Shown one piece after another: positions 56,311-64,000 of a DNA stretch of 64,000 nucleotides (its first letter is position 1; every line of letters begins with the position of its first letter). A model generated the notes under the pieces. That model was not told the origin of the DNA. It saw only the letters and a program-made list of their open reading frames with translations, and searched no databases. The stretch is from an uncultured Paracoccaceae bacterium (GTDB taxonomy: Bacteria; Pseudomonadota; Alphaproteobacteria; Rhodobacterales; Rhodobacteraceae). Location: positions 1 to 64,000 of the forward strand of contig CALKXV010000029.1 in the NCBI GenBank assembly GCA_938005545.1. Direction: 5' to 3'. Position numbers and translations under genes: made by a program.

Positions 56311-57179
56311 TGCATCCGGCCCCTTCGATTATCATATTTACAGTTCTGTCGGGCATGGGTTTTGGCATGCTCGCGTTTTTAGGCTTCGATATTGACGCAC
56401 CTACGGGTTGGGCAGCTTTCTGGTTCTTCCTGATTGCTTTCGCCCTGGCTGTGGGCGGGCTTTTGTCATCGACATTCCACCTCGGCCGTCCCGAACGGTT
56501 TTTGAAGGCCTTCTCGCAATGGCGATCATCGTGGCTCAGCCGCGAGGGTGTTCTGGCTGTGGCAGCGCTTTTGACGATGGGGCTCTATGCCTTCCTTTTG
56601 GTGTTCTTCGAAACACAAGTGTCCTTTCTGGGGTTCCTTGGTGGCGGATTGTCACTCGTCACAGTCTTTGCGACATCGATGATCTATGCACAGATGAAAA
56701 CCGTGCCACGTTGGCACAACTGGACAGCACCGGTCATGTTTCTTGCGTTTGCACTGACGGGCGGCGCGCTTTTGACCGGAAACGTTTGGCTGGTGAAGAT
56801 ACTGTTGCCGATCCTCGCGATCCTTCAAGTGATATCATGGTTCGATCAGGACCGGCACGAAGCGTCCTCAGAGACCAACATCGAAACTGCGACAGGGCTC
56901 GGCGACATCGGAACCGTTCGCTCCTTTGAAGCACCGCACACCGGCGATAACTATCTGACCCGCGAAATGGTGTTTCGGATCGGACGCAAGCACGCGTTGA
57001 CGTTAAAAGTGATTTCGATCGTGTTATTCGCAGTTTTACCTCTTGTTCTCTTGCTGCTGCCGTTCCACCACATGTTGGCGATCCTTGCAGTTCTAAGCCA
57101 CTTGGCCGGGGTCTTCATTCAGCGCTGGGTCTTCTTTGCCGAAGCCCGCCACGTGGTGGGTCTCTACTACGGACGTTGA
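56310..57179 (+). CDS. soeC: SoeC, DmsC/NrfD-like membrane anchor
   Basis: A 289-residue integral membrane protein with about eight hydrophobic segments (MHPAPSIIIFTVLSGMGFGM begins the first). The STFHLGRPERFLKAFSQWRS loop and SWLSREG are the conserved DmsC-family features, and HLAGVFIQRWVFFAEARHVV closes the last helix. It anchors the SoeAB pair to the cytoplasmic face of the membrane and exchanges electrons with the quinone pool. It is the last gene of the operon. Confidence 0.9.
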   Translation: MHPAPSIIIFTVLSGMGFGMLAFLGFDIDAPTGWAAFWFFLIAFALAVGGLLSSTFHLGRPERFLKAFSQWRSSWLSREGVLAVAALLTMGLYAFLLVFFETQVSFLGFLGGGLSLVTVFATSMIYAQMKTVPRWHNWTAPVMFLAFALTGGALLTGNVWLVKILLPILAILQVISWFDQDRHEASSETNIETATGLGDIGTVRSFEAPHTGDNYLTREMVFRIGRKHALTLKVISIVLFAVLPLVLLLLPFHHMLAILAVLSHLAGVFIQRWVFFAEARHVVGLYYGR

Positions 57180-57229
57180 TCGAATAGCGGCTATGCACCA
57201 GTTGTGACCTTGCGAGAGTTGCTTTTTTT

Positions 57230-57240
57230 CTGCACCTGCA
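57230..57240. promoter_or_regulatory. Candidate PhaR-like site upstream of phaA
   Basis: A T-rich tract runs into CTGCACCTGCA at 57230-57240, similar to the TGCACC-containing sites before phaP and phaC. It lies 62 bases upstream of the phaA start. Confidence 0.4.
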
Positions 57241-57302
57241 TAATAACCGCCGCAATCCGCAGATCGGATTCTGCGTGAATGAATTCTCAGGAGGAGACGT
57301 AC

Positions 57303-58475
57303 ATGACCAACGTTGTGATCGCATCAGCAGCGCGAACCGCAGTCGGCAGCTTTAGCGGCAGCTTTGCAAATACCCCCGCCCACGATCTAGGCACCGCCGT
57401 TTTGGAAGAGCTTGTTGAACGCGCCGGCGTTGACAAATCGGAAGTATCCGAAACGATCTTGGGTCAGGTTTTGACCGCTGCTCAGGGCCAGAACCCCGCA
57501 CGACAAGCACATGTCAACGCCGGTCTGCCCATTGAAAGCGCCGCTTGGGGCATCAACCAGGTGTGCGGTTCAGGTCTTCGCGCCGTCGCTTTGGCTGCAC
57601 AACACATTCAGCTCGGGGACGCAGATATCGTTGCCGCTGGTGGTCAGGAAAACATGTCAATAAGCGTCCATGCGCAAGCGATCCGCGCTGGCCAGAAAAT
57701 GGGCGACCTGAAGCTGATTGATACGATGATCAAAGACGGCCTTTGGGATGCCTTCAACGGCTACCACATGGGTCAAACGGCCGAGAATGTTGCCGAGAAA
57801 TGGCAGATCAGCCGCGAACAGCAGGACGAATTCGCGCTCGCGTCGCAGAACAAAGCCGAAGCCGCTCAAAAGGCCGGAAAGTTCGAAGACGAGATTTGCG
57901 CCTTCACCGTAAAGACCCGCAAAGGCGACATCGTAGTCGATAGGGATGAGTACATCCGCCACGGTGCCACCATCGAAAACATGCAAAAGCTACGCCCGGC
58001 CTTCACAAAAGATGGCTCGGTCACCGCAGCCAATGCATCGGGCATCAACGACGGTGCCGCCGGTGCCTTGTTGATGACAGCCGAAAACGCCGAAAAACGT
58101 GGTATCGAACCATTGGGTCGGATCGCGTCCTATGCAACCGCGGGCCTTGATCCTTCGATCATGGGCGTCGGCCCAATCCACGCGTCGCGCAAAGCACTGG
58201 AAAAAGCTGGCTGGTCGGTTGGCGATCTTGATCTAGTAGAAGCCAACGAAGCCTTTGCGGCTCAAGCCTGTGCTGTGAACAAAGACATGGGCTGGGATCC
58301 TGCAATCGTGAACGTCAACGGCGGTGCAATTGCCATTGGTCATCCCATTGGCGCATCCGGCGCACGCGTTTTGAACACGCTGTTGTTCGAAATGAAGCGC
58401 CGCGATGCCAAAAAAGGATTGGCGACGCTTTGTATCGGCGGCGGCATGGGTGTTGCGCTCTGCGTCGAACGCTAA
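57303..58475 (+). CDS. phaA: Acetyl-CoA acetyltransferase PhaA (beta-ketothiolase)
   Basis: A 390-residue thiolase starting at ATG 57303 with AGGAGGAG upstream. The acyl-accepting Cys88 lies in [13 protein letters not shown], the His in [17 protein letters not shown] and the second Cys in [13 protein letters not shown], the three catalytic residues of thiolases. It condenses two acetyl-CoA to acetoacetyl-CoA, the first step of PHB synthesis. phaB follows after 115 bases in the same direction, making this a biosynthetic operon separate from phaC. Confidence 0.97.
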   Translation: MTNVVIASAARTAVGSFSGSFANTPAHDLGTAVLEELVERAGVDKSEVSETILGQVLTAAQGQNPARQAHVNAGLPIESAAWGINQVCGSGLRAVALAAQHIQLGDADIVAAGGQENMSISVHAQAIRAGQKMGDLKLIDTMIKDGLWDAFNGYHMGQTAENVAEKWQISREQQDEFALASQNKAEAAQKAGKFEDEICAFTVKTRKGDIVVDRDEYIRHGATIENMQKLRPAFTKDGSVTAANASGINDGAAGALLMTAENAEKRGIEPLGRIASYATAGLDPSIMGVGPIHASRKALEKAGWSVGDLDLVEANEAFAAQACAVNKDMGWDPAIVNVNGGAIAIGHPIGASGARVLNTLLFEMKRRDAKKGLATLCIGGGMGVALCVER

Positions 58476-58508
58476 TTTGACAGCGTTCCGTTTCGCGGGA
58501 CGCAGCTC

Positions 58509-58527
58509 GCGAGGGCACAGCCCTCGC
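58509..58527. repeat. Palindromic hairpin between phaA and phaB
   Basis: An 8-bp stem (GCGAGGGC at 58509-58516 with GCCCTCGC at 58520-58527, three-base loop) is flanked by GTTTCGCGGGACGCAGCTC and CTCCCCTGGCATATTTC, a plan related to the repeats at 29289 and 38045 but diverged. Confidence 0.5.
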
Positions 58528-58590
58528 TCCCCTGGCATATTTCAGCCATGATGAAAGCCTTCGGGCAATTGGATTTCAGGAGAGATCAAG

Positions 58591-59313
58591 ATGGGACGTG
58601 TAGCACTTGTGACCGGCGGAAGCCGCGGCATCGGAGAAGCGATTTCAAAGAAACTGTTGGCAGACGGCTGTCAGGTGGCTGCGACCTATGCAGGCAATGA
58701 TGAAAAAGCCGCAGCTTTCACTGCCGAAACCGGCATCAAAACGTACAAATGGAATGTTGCCGACTACGCGGCCTCAAAAGCGGGTATCGCGCAAGTCGAC
58801 GCTGACCTCGGCCCAATCGACATCGTTGTCGCAAACGCAGGCATCACGCGAGACGCGCCATTTCACAAAATGACGCCCGAGCAGTGGAGCGAAGTCATTG
58901 ACACAAACCTGACCGGGGTCTTCAACACAGTCCATCCGATCTGGCCCGGTATGCGTGAACGCAAATTTGGTCGCGTGATCGTGATCTCGTCGATCAATGG
59001 CCAAAAGGGACAGTTCGCACAGACGAACTATGCCGCGACCAAGGCCGGCGATCTGGGCATCGTAAAATCTCTGGCTCAGGAAGGCGCCCGTGCTGGCATC
59101 ACAGCAAACGCCGTCTGCCCCGGTTACATTGCAACGGAAATGGTGATGGCTGTGCCTGAAAAAGTGCGCGAAAGCATCATCGCACAGATTCCAGCAGGCC
59201 GCCTGGGCGAACCAGAGGAAATTGCGCGTTGTGTCGCGTTTCTTGCGTCGGACGACGCAGGCTTCGTCAATGGCTCGACGATTTCTGCAAACGGCGGCCA
59301 ATTCTTCGTTTAA
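58591..59313 (+). CDS. phaB: Acetoacetyl-CoA reductase PhaB
   Basis: A 240-residue short-chain dehydrogenase. The NADPH-binding glycine motif is VTGGSRGIGEAIS, NAG is present in VANAGITRD, and the catalytic Ser/Tyr/Lys are in ISSINGQKGQFAQTNYAATK, with the Tyr and Lys in YAATK. The overall length and the FHKMTPEQWSEVIDTNLTGV segment identify PhaB rather than a generic SDR. It makes (R)-3-hydroxybutyryl-CoA for PhaC. An intrinsic terminator follows. Confidence 0.97.
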   Translation: MGRVALVTGGSRGIGEAISKKLLADGCQVAATYAGNDEKAAAFTAETGIKTYKWNVADYAASKAGIAQVDADLGPIDIVVANAGITRDAPFHKMTPEQWSEVIDTNLTGVFNTVHPIWPGMRERKFGRVIVISSINGQKGQFAQTNYAATKAGDLGIVKSLAQEGARAGITANAVCPGYIATEMVMAVPEKVRESIIAQIPAGRLGEPEEIARCVAFLASDDAGFVNGSTISANGGQFFV

Positions 59314-59336
59314 ACGAAGACGTTAAACATCCGATT

Positions 59337-59367
59337 GGGCCGGTCCACATGGACTGGCCCATTTTTT
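59337..59367 (+). terminator. Intrinsic terminator of phaAB
   Basis: GGGCCGGTCC (59337-59346) pairs with GGACTGGCCC (59351-59360, one G-T wobble) around an ACAT loop, followed by ATTTTTT. Confidence 0.9.
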
Positions 59368-59371
59368 GCCG

Positions 59372-59542
59372 TCAAACCGTTTGGCTAAGACGCTCGATTT
59401 CCTCTTTCAGATATAGTTTTTGTTTTTTGAGATCGGTGATCTCAAGGTCATCGATAGCAAGACTTCGTTGCGCCGCCTCGACCTCCGTTGAAAGATGTTG
59501 ATGTTTTTTGCGGAGTTCCTGAAGGTGTGAACTCATGCTCAT
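59372..59542 (-). CDS. DUF465 (YdcH-like) small protein
   Basis: A 56-residue protein. ATG 59542 has AGGAGG six bases upstream. The sequence, MSMSSHLQELRKKHQHLSTE at its start and DDLEITDLKKQKLYLKEEIE near its end, is the alpha-helical DUF465 pattern with the conserved LKKxKLxLKDEI core. Function is unknown. It is convergent with phaB, whose terminator lies just beyond its stop. Confidence 0.88.
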   Translation of the reverse strand: MSMSSHLQELRKKHQHLSTEVEAAQRSLAIDDLEITDLKKQKLYLKEEIERLSQTV

Positions 59543-59642
59543 CGGTATCCTCCTATATGGTTGTATCCCGGTACTTCAGCACGAATTGTGATTCGTGTCA
59601 CGTCGAACAATCTCAAAATGAGAGGTGACCCTTAACCAAAGA

Positions 59643-60395
59643 TTAATTTGACAGAGAAAGCGGCGCACCGTCGCGCAGAATGGCAGAAGCCGCATCTGTA
59701 TAGCTGTCGCCGTCTTCTTTGTGGGCATCGCCTTTGTGCAGGACGAATGGCGGCAGCAATTTGAACACGCCCCTCGATCCTTTTTTTGCCTGCAATATAA
59801 ATAGTTTAGAGGCTCTGTTCCGACGTGGTTGCAGCGGCAAAATACGAATGTCGCCCGCACGAGAATCAAGCGCGTTGATCACATCCGGTATGAATTCCGT
59901 GCGATGAATAAGCGTTAAAAGACCGCCCGAACGCGTGCGCTGCAAACCAATTTTGATCCAAGCGGCAAGTGTAACATCCCCGCCGCGCCCAACTTCGCGG
60001 CCCTGATTTTCGGAAACGGTCCCTGATTTTCGGTCAAAAAACGGCGGATTGAAGAACACGTGGTCGAAACTTTGCTCGGTAACGTCCATCGGCAAATCTA
60101 AGATATCGGCTTCGACAATCTTCACTGATGAATCAAGCACCGTTGCATTTTTGCGCGCAAGTGCGGCGTAACCGGGGTCGCGCTCAACTCCAGTAACCGG
60201 CAAGCCAGGAACGCGGCTTAATAGACAGCACATCGCCGTACCGACCCCGCAGCCCAATTCAAGAACCTGTTGTCCGGGTTTTGCAGAAACGGCGGCTGCC
60301 AGAAATACCGGGTCGGCCCCTGCGCGATACCCATCAACGGGCTGACAAATATTCAATCGCCCGCCAAGAAAAGCATCATTACGTGTTCCACTCAT
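59643..60395 (-). CDS. tRNA1(Val) (adenine37-N6)-methyltransferase (TrmN6/YfiC-like)
   Basis: A 250-residue Rossmann-fold methyltransferase. The SAM motif is VLELGCGVGTAMCCLL and the N6-adenine motif NPPF occurs in HVFFNPPFFDRKSG; the opening NDAFLGGRLNICQPVDGYRAG is typical of the YfiC/TrmN6 group. It should methylate A37 of tRNA1-Val, but substrate is by family only. The start overlaps the DUF2007 stop by four bases (ATGA), so they are co-translated. Confidence 0.85.
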   Translation of the reverse strand: MSGTRNDAFLGGRLNICQPVDGYRAGADPVFLAAAVSAKPGQQVLELGCGVGTAMCCLLSRVPGLPVTGVERDPGYAALARKNATVLDSSVKIVEADILDLPMDVTEQSFDHVFFNPPFFDRKSGTVSENQGREVGRGGDVTLAAWIKIGLQRTRSGGLLTLIHRTEFIPDVINALDSRAGDIRILPLQPRRNRASKLFILQAKKGSRGVFKLLPPFVLHKGDAHKEDGDSYTDAASAILRDGAPLSLSN

Positions 60396-60607
60396 GGAGA
60401 GACGGGTAAGTCATTGTCTTTCAAAACAGTACTTGCCTGAAAATAATCCCGATCCGCCACCATCAGGCGGCGTGGCAAAACCCCGATCGATCCTTCAAGA
60501 ACGCTCATGTGGACGTCCATTTGAAAGCAGTCTATATCCTCGCCTTCAAGTAGGGCGGATGCGAAGGCGATCATAGTCGGGTCGTTTGTGCGCATAAGCT
60601 CTCTCAT
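60392..60607 (-). CDS. DUF2007 domain protein
   Basis: A 71-residue protein with the DUF2007 pattern: the segment TNDPTMIAFASALLEGEDID and a C-terminal RRLMVADRDYFQA, forming a small alpha-beta domain that resembles a PII-like fold. Function is unknown; similar proteins are often co-transcribed with methyltransferases, as here. It is divergent from the polyprenyl synthase gene by 55 bases. Confidence 0.85.
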   Translation of the reverse strand: MRELMRTNDPTMIAFASALLEGEDIDCFQMDVHMSVLEGSIGVLPRRLMVADRDYFQASTVLKDNDLPVSP

Positions 60608-60662
60608 GGAAACGACTTAAAGACAGACCACTGGGTTTGTCGAGCGATCTAACGAGCGTGTG

Positions 60663-61667
60663 ATGAGTCTGGACGAAGCTAAAGCGGCAAAGCCACATGA
60701 ACGCCTTGCCAAGGCGTTGGAAAGCGATCTGTCTGCGGTCGATATGCTGATCCGTGAACGGATGGCGTCTGAAAACGCGCCGCGTATCCCCGAAGTCACC
60801 GCTCATCTTGTGGATGCAGGTGGAAAACGTGTGCGTCCAATGCTGACGCTCGCGGCCGCCCGGCTGTTTGGCTATGCAGGCAAGGATCATCACCGGCTGG
60901 CGGCAACGGTTGAATTCATCCACACGGCCACGCTGTTGCACGACGATGTGGTCGACGAAAGCACCCAAAGACGCGGACGTCCGACAGCGAACTTGCTTTG
61001 GGACAACAAGTCGTCGGTTCTTGTCGGCGATTACCTCTTTGCGCGGTCTTTCAAGTTGATGGTTGAAACCGGTTCGCTGCGGGTCTTGGACATCCTGTCG
61101 GACGCCTCAGCTACGATTGCCGAAGGCGAGGTTTTGCAACTCACCGCGGCGGCCAATCTTTCAACCACCGAAGATGTCTATCTGAAAGTCGTGCGCGGTA
61201 AAACGGCAGCGCTGTTCGCGGCGGCCTGCGAAGTTGGCGGGATCATCGCGGGTGCAACCGAAGACCAGATCACAGCGCTGCGTACCTATGGCGATGCCCT
61301 TGGGATCGCGTTTCAGATTGCCGACGATTTGCTGGATTATGGTGGCGACGCAACCGCAACCGGCAAGAACCTTGGCGACGACTTCCGCGAACGCAAACTG
61401 ACGTTGCCTGTCATCAAAGCCATCACACGCGCGGACGACGATGAACGCGCCTTTTGGGTGCGAACCATCGAAAAAGGCGATCAACAAGACGGTGATCTGG
61501 ATCATGCGCTGGCATTGATCGCCAAACACGGCACCATGGCAATGACCCGTGATGATGCGCTTGGCTGGGCGACCAAAGCAAAAGACGCGCTGGACGATTT
61601 GCCAGACCACGACTTGCGCGACATGATGCGCGATCTTGCGTCTTATGTGGTTGCGCGGATCAACTAA
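60663..61667 (+). CDS. Long-chain polyprenyl diphosphate synthase (IspB-like)
   Basis: A 334-residue trans-prenyltransferase. The first aspartate-rich motif is LLHDDVVDESTQRRGRPT (DDxxD) and the second ADDLLDYGGD (DDxxD), with GGKRVRPMLTLAAARLFGY and KTAALFAAACEVGG between. ATG 60663 is preceded by an in-frame GTG at 60660. Its likely product is octa- to decaprenyl diphosphate for ubiquinone; chain length depends on residues near the first motif that I cannot judge. It converges on ispE, whose stop overlaps its end by eight bases. Confidence 0.92.
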   Translation: MSLDEAKAAKPHERLAKALESDLSAVDMLIRERMASENAPRIPEVTAHLVDAGGKRVRPMLTLAAARLFGYAGKDHHRLAATVEFIHTATLLHDDVVDESTQRRGRPTANLLWDNKSSVLVGDYLFARSFKLMVETGSLRVLDILSDASATIAEGEVLQLTAAANLSTTEDVYLKVVRGKTAALFAAACEVGGIIAGATEDQITALRTYGDALGIAFQIADDLLDYGGDATATGKNLGDDFRERKLTLPVIKAITRADDDERAFWVRTIEKGDQQDGDLDHALALIAKHGTMAMTRDDALGWATKAKDALDDLPDHDLRDMMRDLASYVVARIN

Positions 61668-62562
61668 GCGTCACAGGGGTCGCCAGTTCCGACTGATCCC
61701 CAAGAAACCCAACGGCAAGCCACCACGACGGATAGGTCTGAAGAATAAGATCGCGCGCGGTTTGTGCGGCCTCCACCGCGTCAAAGATCCCAAAACACGT
61801 CGCCCCTGAACCCGACATCCGCGCGAGTTGGCAATTTTCACTTCCGCGCAAAGCATCAAGAACGGTGCCTATGGCGGGAGCGATCTCAAGTGCCGGTGCC
61901 TCAAGATCATTGCGTTGTTCCTTCAGCCAGTCGACCAAAAATGTCTGCGTTAGTACCTCTGGCATGTCAGGCATCGGCGGATTACTCCGCGACGCAAGGG
62001 CCTGAAAAACCAGAGGCGTTGGCACTGGATCACGTGGATTGATCAAAAGAACCGGCAAACGCGGAAGTTCGACGAAGGTGATGGCCTCACCAATGCCCCG
62101 AACCCGTGCAGGCTGTGACAAAAGACACATGGGGATATCTGCGCCAAGGTTCAAAACCTTTTCCGCCAACGGAAGAACCATGCCCACAGGCGGCGCATTC
62201 CAGTCTACCTCGGTATGGTCAGGATTGATCACCAAAGCCGCACGTAGGGCCGCGGCTGCGTCTGCCGAACCGCCCCCAATACCTGATGCCGCCGGAAGGT
62301 TCTTTTCCAAGCGCAGCGCACCGCCTTCGCAGACAAGCTGCGCCGCCTGGATCGCCAAGTTCGAATTGTCGTTGGGAACCCCAAAGGCTTCGCCACCATC
62401 AACGGCCAGTGACCATTGCTCGGCGGTTCGAAAAGTAAGGTGATCGCCCACAGTCGCAAAAGACACCAGCGAGTCGATCAGGTGATACCCGTCGTCTCGC
62501 TGGCCTGTGATATGAAGCGTCAAATTTACTTTGGCCGGTGCAAAAACCTTAACCGTCGTCAT
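61660..62562 (-). CDS. ispE: 4-diphosphocytidyl-2-C-methyl-D-erythritol kinase IspE
   Basis: A 300-residue GHMP kinase of the MEP pathway. The start is placed at ATG 62562 (MTTVKVFAPAKVNLTLHITG), where the canonical FAPAKVNLTLHI motif begins; the upstream extension is the end of the TPR gene in another frame. Other motifs are LPAASGIGGGSADAAAAL (ATP-binding glycine loop) and ARMSGSGATCFGIF. It phosphorylates CDP-methylerythritol to make isoprenoid precursors, which feed the neighbouring polyprenyl synthase. It overlaps the TPR gene by 14 bases (translational coupling). Confidence 0.96.
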   Translation of the reverse strand: MTTVKVFAPAKVNLTLHITGQRDDGYHLIDSLVSFATVGDHLTFRTAEQWSLAVDGGEAFGVPNDNSNLAIQAAQLVCEGGALRLEKNLPAASGIGGGSADAAAALRAALVINPDHTEVDWNAPPVGMVLPLAEKVLNLGADIPMCLLSQPARVRGIGEAITFVELPRLPVLLINPRDPVPTPLVFQALASRSNPPMPDMPEVLTQTFLVDWLKEQRNDLEAPALEIAPAIGTVLDALRGSENCQLARMSGSGATCFGIFDAVEAAQTARDLILQTYPSWWLAVGFLGDQSELATPVTLS

Positions 62563-64000
62563 TCGCCACGCGCAGCGGCGGCGCGCCTTCTTCCACCAAC
62601 ACTTCGTCCAACCCAACCTCAAGCTTGCGCCGGATACGGTCCGGATTGACGTCGCTAAGGTCGGTTTCATCCGTCACAAACGACAGGGCACGATGCCATT
62701 GGAATTCAGCCTCGCGGTAACGCCCGACTGCCCAGTAAACATCGCCCAAATGGTCGTTAACGATGGGATCAATCGGCTGAAGCGCCACGGCTTTTTCCAT
62801 ATGACCAACGGCTTCCTCATAGCGTCCAAGACGGTAAAGTCCCCAGCCAAGTGAATCGATGATGTAACCGGAATCCGGGCGCTGTTCGACGGCACGTTCA
62901 ATCAAAGCCAAGGCTTCATCCATGTTGAGCTGCATCTCAAGCATCGTGTAGCCCAGATAGTTCAGCACCTGCGGCTGGTCGGGACGCAACTCCAGCGCCC
63001 GAAGAAAGTCGGCTTCGGCAGCATCCCAGTTGTCGAGCCGTTCAAACGTGATGCCCCGCGTAAAGAAAATAATCCAATGCTGCGAACCCGGTTCCGGAAT
63101 CAGGTCAATCGCGGTGTTGTACACCCCATTGGCCTCGTCAAAACGTTCCAGGCCCCGCAATGTATCGCCAAGGGTCACGTGAACCAGCGGCAGATGGCCG
63201 TGGGTCTGGGTCAATTGCTGTAACACCTCAACTGCCACATCTTCGCGACCAGACCGGCGCAATGCATCAGCCCTGCCCATTTCAGCCGCATGGAACGATG
63301 GATGATCGGCGGGCACACTGTCGTAAACTTCGGTTGCCAACTCGTAGCGTTCAAGGTCTTCCAATAGCTCGGCGGCCAGTAACAGAGCGTCAGTGTGATC
63401 AGGGCGTAACCCCATGGTCATCCGCGCATAAAGCAAGGTGTATTCCGCCTGCGCCTCGCTTCGAAGCGCTGTGGCGATGGAATAATACACTTCGGCCAAA
63501 CCATCCGTCGGTGTTCGAATGGATTCGAAAGGCACCGTGTCACCCGCGTCCAAAGCTGCCCTCAGACTTTCCAATTGCGGGTCTAACGTGGTTCCGAAGC
63601 TTTTTTCGATAAGGTCCAGCGCATCAGCGTTGCGATCCAACTGGCTGAGCACTTCAGCATAGGCCACAACACCGCGACGGGTCAGACGCAGCGTCGTGCC
63701 CGTGTCGCCCGAGAATATCTGAGCGGCACCTTCCAGATCACCGGCAGAGGCAAGCGCCAAGGCTTTGTGATAAAGTCCAAAGGCTTCGACACCCTGATTG
63801 GACGCAACCTGATCGAATGCCGCAAGCGCATCTGTCATGCGCCCAGTGCCAACCAATGCCCAAGCTTCGGCCAAACCATCGAACAAGGGCCCGACAGTGC
63901 GCCCATCTTCAAGGCTGCTTAAAACGCCGTCCCAGTCGGCGTCTTTGGCCGCATGTCCCAGCAGGATCATACTGGCCAGCTGGCTTTTGCCGTCAGCCGC
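62549..64000 (-). CDS. TPR repeat protein, N-terminus outside the window
   Basis: The frame is open to the window's right end, so the start is missing; at least 483 residues remain. Many helix-turn-helix TPR-like units are visible, for example DWDAAEADFLRALELRPDQP, ALIERAVEQRPDSGYIIDSL, and GRYEEAVGHMEKAVALQPID, each near 34 residues. The C-terminus (WHRALSFVTDETDLSDVNPD) leads into a short acidic tail. Such proteins act as scaffolds, and in this family are often exported, but a signal cannot be seen. It precedes ispE in one transcription unit. Confidence 0.9.
   Translation of the reverse strand, partial: AADGKSQLASMILLGHAAKDADWDGVLSSLEDGRTVGPLFDGLAEAWALVGTGRMTDALAAFDQVASNQGVEAFGLYHKALALASAGDLEGAAQIFSGDTGTTLRLTRRGVVAYAEVLSQLDRNADALDLIEKSFGTTLDPQLESLRAALDAGDTVPFESIRTPTDGLAEVYYSIATALRSEAQAEYTLLYARMTMGLRPDHTDALLLAAELLEDLERYELATEVYDSVPADHPSFHAAEMGRADALRRSGREDVAVEVLQQLTQTHGHLPLVHVTLGDTLRGLERFDEANGVYNTAIDLIPEPGSQHWIIFFTRGITFERLDNWDAAEADFLRALELRPDQPQVLNYLGYTMLEMQLNMDEALALIERAVEQRPDSGYIIDSLGWGLYRLGRYEEAVGHMEKAVALQPIDPIVNDHLGDVYWAVGRYREAEFQWHRALSFVTDETDLSDVNPDRIRRKLEVGLDEVLVEEGAPPLRVANDDG

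Overview
The window reads as a chromosomal segment of a marine Rhodobacteraceae species (Roseobacter group, Alphaproteobacteria), judged from gene content only. Indicators are a GANTC methyltransferase of the CcrM type, the MipZ division ATPase, a PleD-like cyclase next to a DUF3572 gene, class I polyhydroxybutyrate genes with PhaR-like operator palindromes, a cytoplasmic SoeABC-type sulfite dehydrogenase and a thiBPQ operon behind a TPP riboswitch. Base composition looks moderately GC-rich. It is mostly core chromosome with a few scars of mobile DNA. I saw no CRISPR array, prophage or rRNA.

Layout. 1-1.55 kb: a frameshifted IS3-family element beside an IS30 transposase remnant. 1.8-7.1 kb: VOC dioxygenase, Tat-exported PhoX phosphatase, Tat-exported MsrB-like protein, glutathionyl-hydroquinone reductase. 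7.2-12.5 kb: small membrane protein, mipZ, then the phasin/PHA synthase/PHA depolymerase locus. 12.5-16.2 kb: DUF3572, pleD, and an operon of EF-hand protein, ECF sigma factor, one-TM protein (candidate anti-sigma) and periplasmic sensor-like protein. 16.4-22.9 kb: a large hybrid histidine kinase, yaaA, recQ, yggT. 23-26.7 kb: thioesterase, MFS exporter, mepA, phytase-esterase-like protein. 26.7-28.3 kb: a decayed tripartite tricarboxylate transporter locus and a frameshifted LacI regulator around three well-preserved operators. 28.4-33 kb: queuosine-precursor transporter, a tiny ORF with a perfect Shine-Dalgarno, arfB, and the divergent katG/oxyR pair. 33-33.5 kb: transposase and ABC-ATPase scars. 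33.8-42.3 kb: serB, thiQ-thiP-thiB with its riboswitch, aroC, an orphan AT-richer gene, ccrM, rnhB. 42.4-45.5 kb: small secreted and regulatory proteins of unknown function, including a membrane protein with a C-terminal winged helix. 45.7-49 kb: inner-core lipopolysaccharide genes (waaA, Kdo kinase, GT4 glycosyltransferase). 49.2-52.3 kb: tRNA-Arg(CCU), a second LacI regulator, a secreted RTX M10 protease. 52.6-57.2 kb: soeABC. 57.3-59.3 kb: phaA-phaB. 59.4-64 kb: DUF465, trmN6 and DUF2007 genes, polyprenyl diphosphate synthase, ispE and a truncated TPR protein.

How it fits together. The PHB cycle is spread over two loci: phaA-phaB make 3-hydroxybutyryl-CoA, PhaC polymerises it, the phasin coats granules and PhaZ recycles them. 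PhaR-like palindromes lie upstream of phaP, in the phaC/phaZ intergenic region and upstream of phaA, but the phaR gene usually found next to phaP is absent from that place. KatG, OxyR, the MsrB-like protein, YaaA and the GST form an oxidative-stress theme, though they are not in one operon. IspE and the polyprenyl synthase both serve isoprenoid and quinone supply. WaaA, KdkA and the GT4 enzyme build and decorate the Kdo region of lipopolysaccharide.

I found no clearly new multi-gene system. The most unusual items are the PleD-like cyclase with no phosphoacceptor in either receiver, the kinase with a roughly 300-residue acidic linker, the dead regulator/transporter locus with intact operators, the M10 protease with a PPC domain inserted in its catalytic domain, the three GANTC sites before ccrM, a two-copy palindromic repeat family, and the orphan gene between aroC and ccrM.
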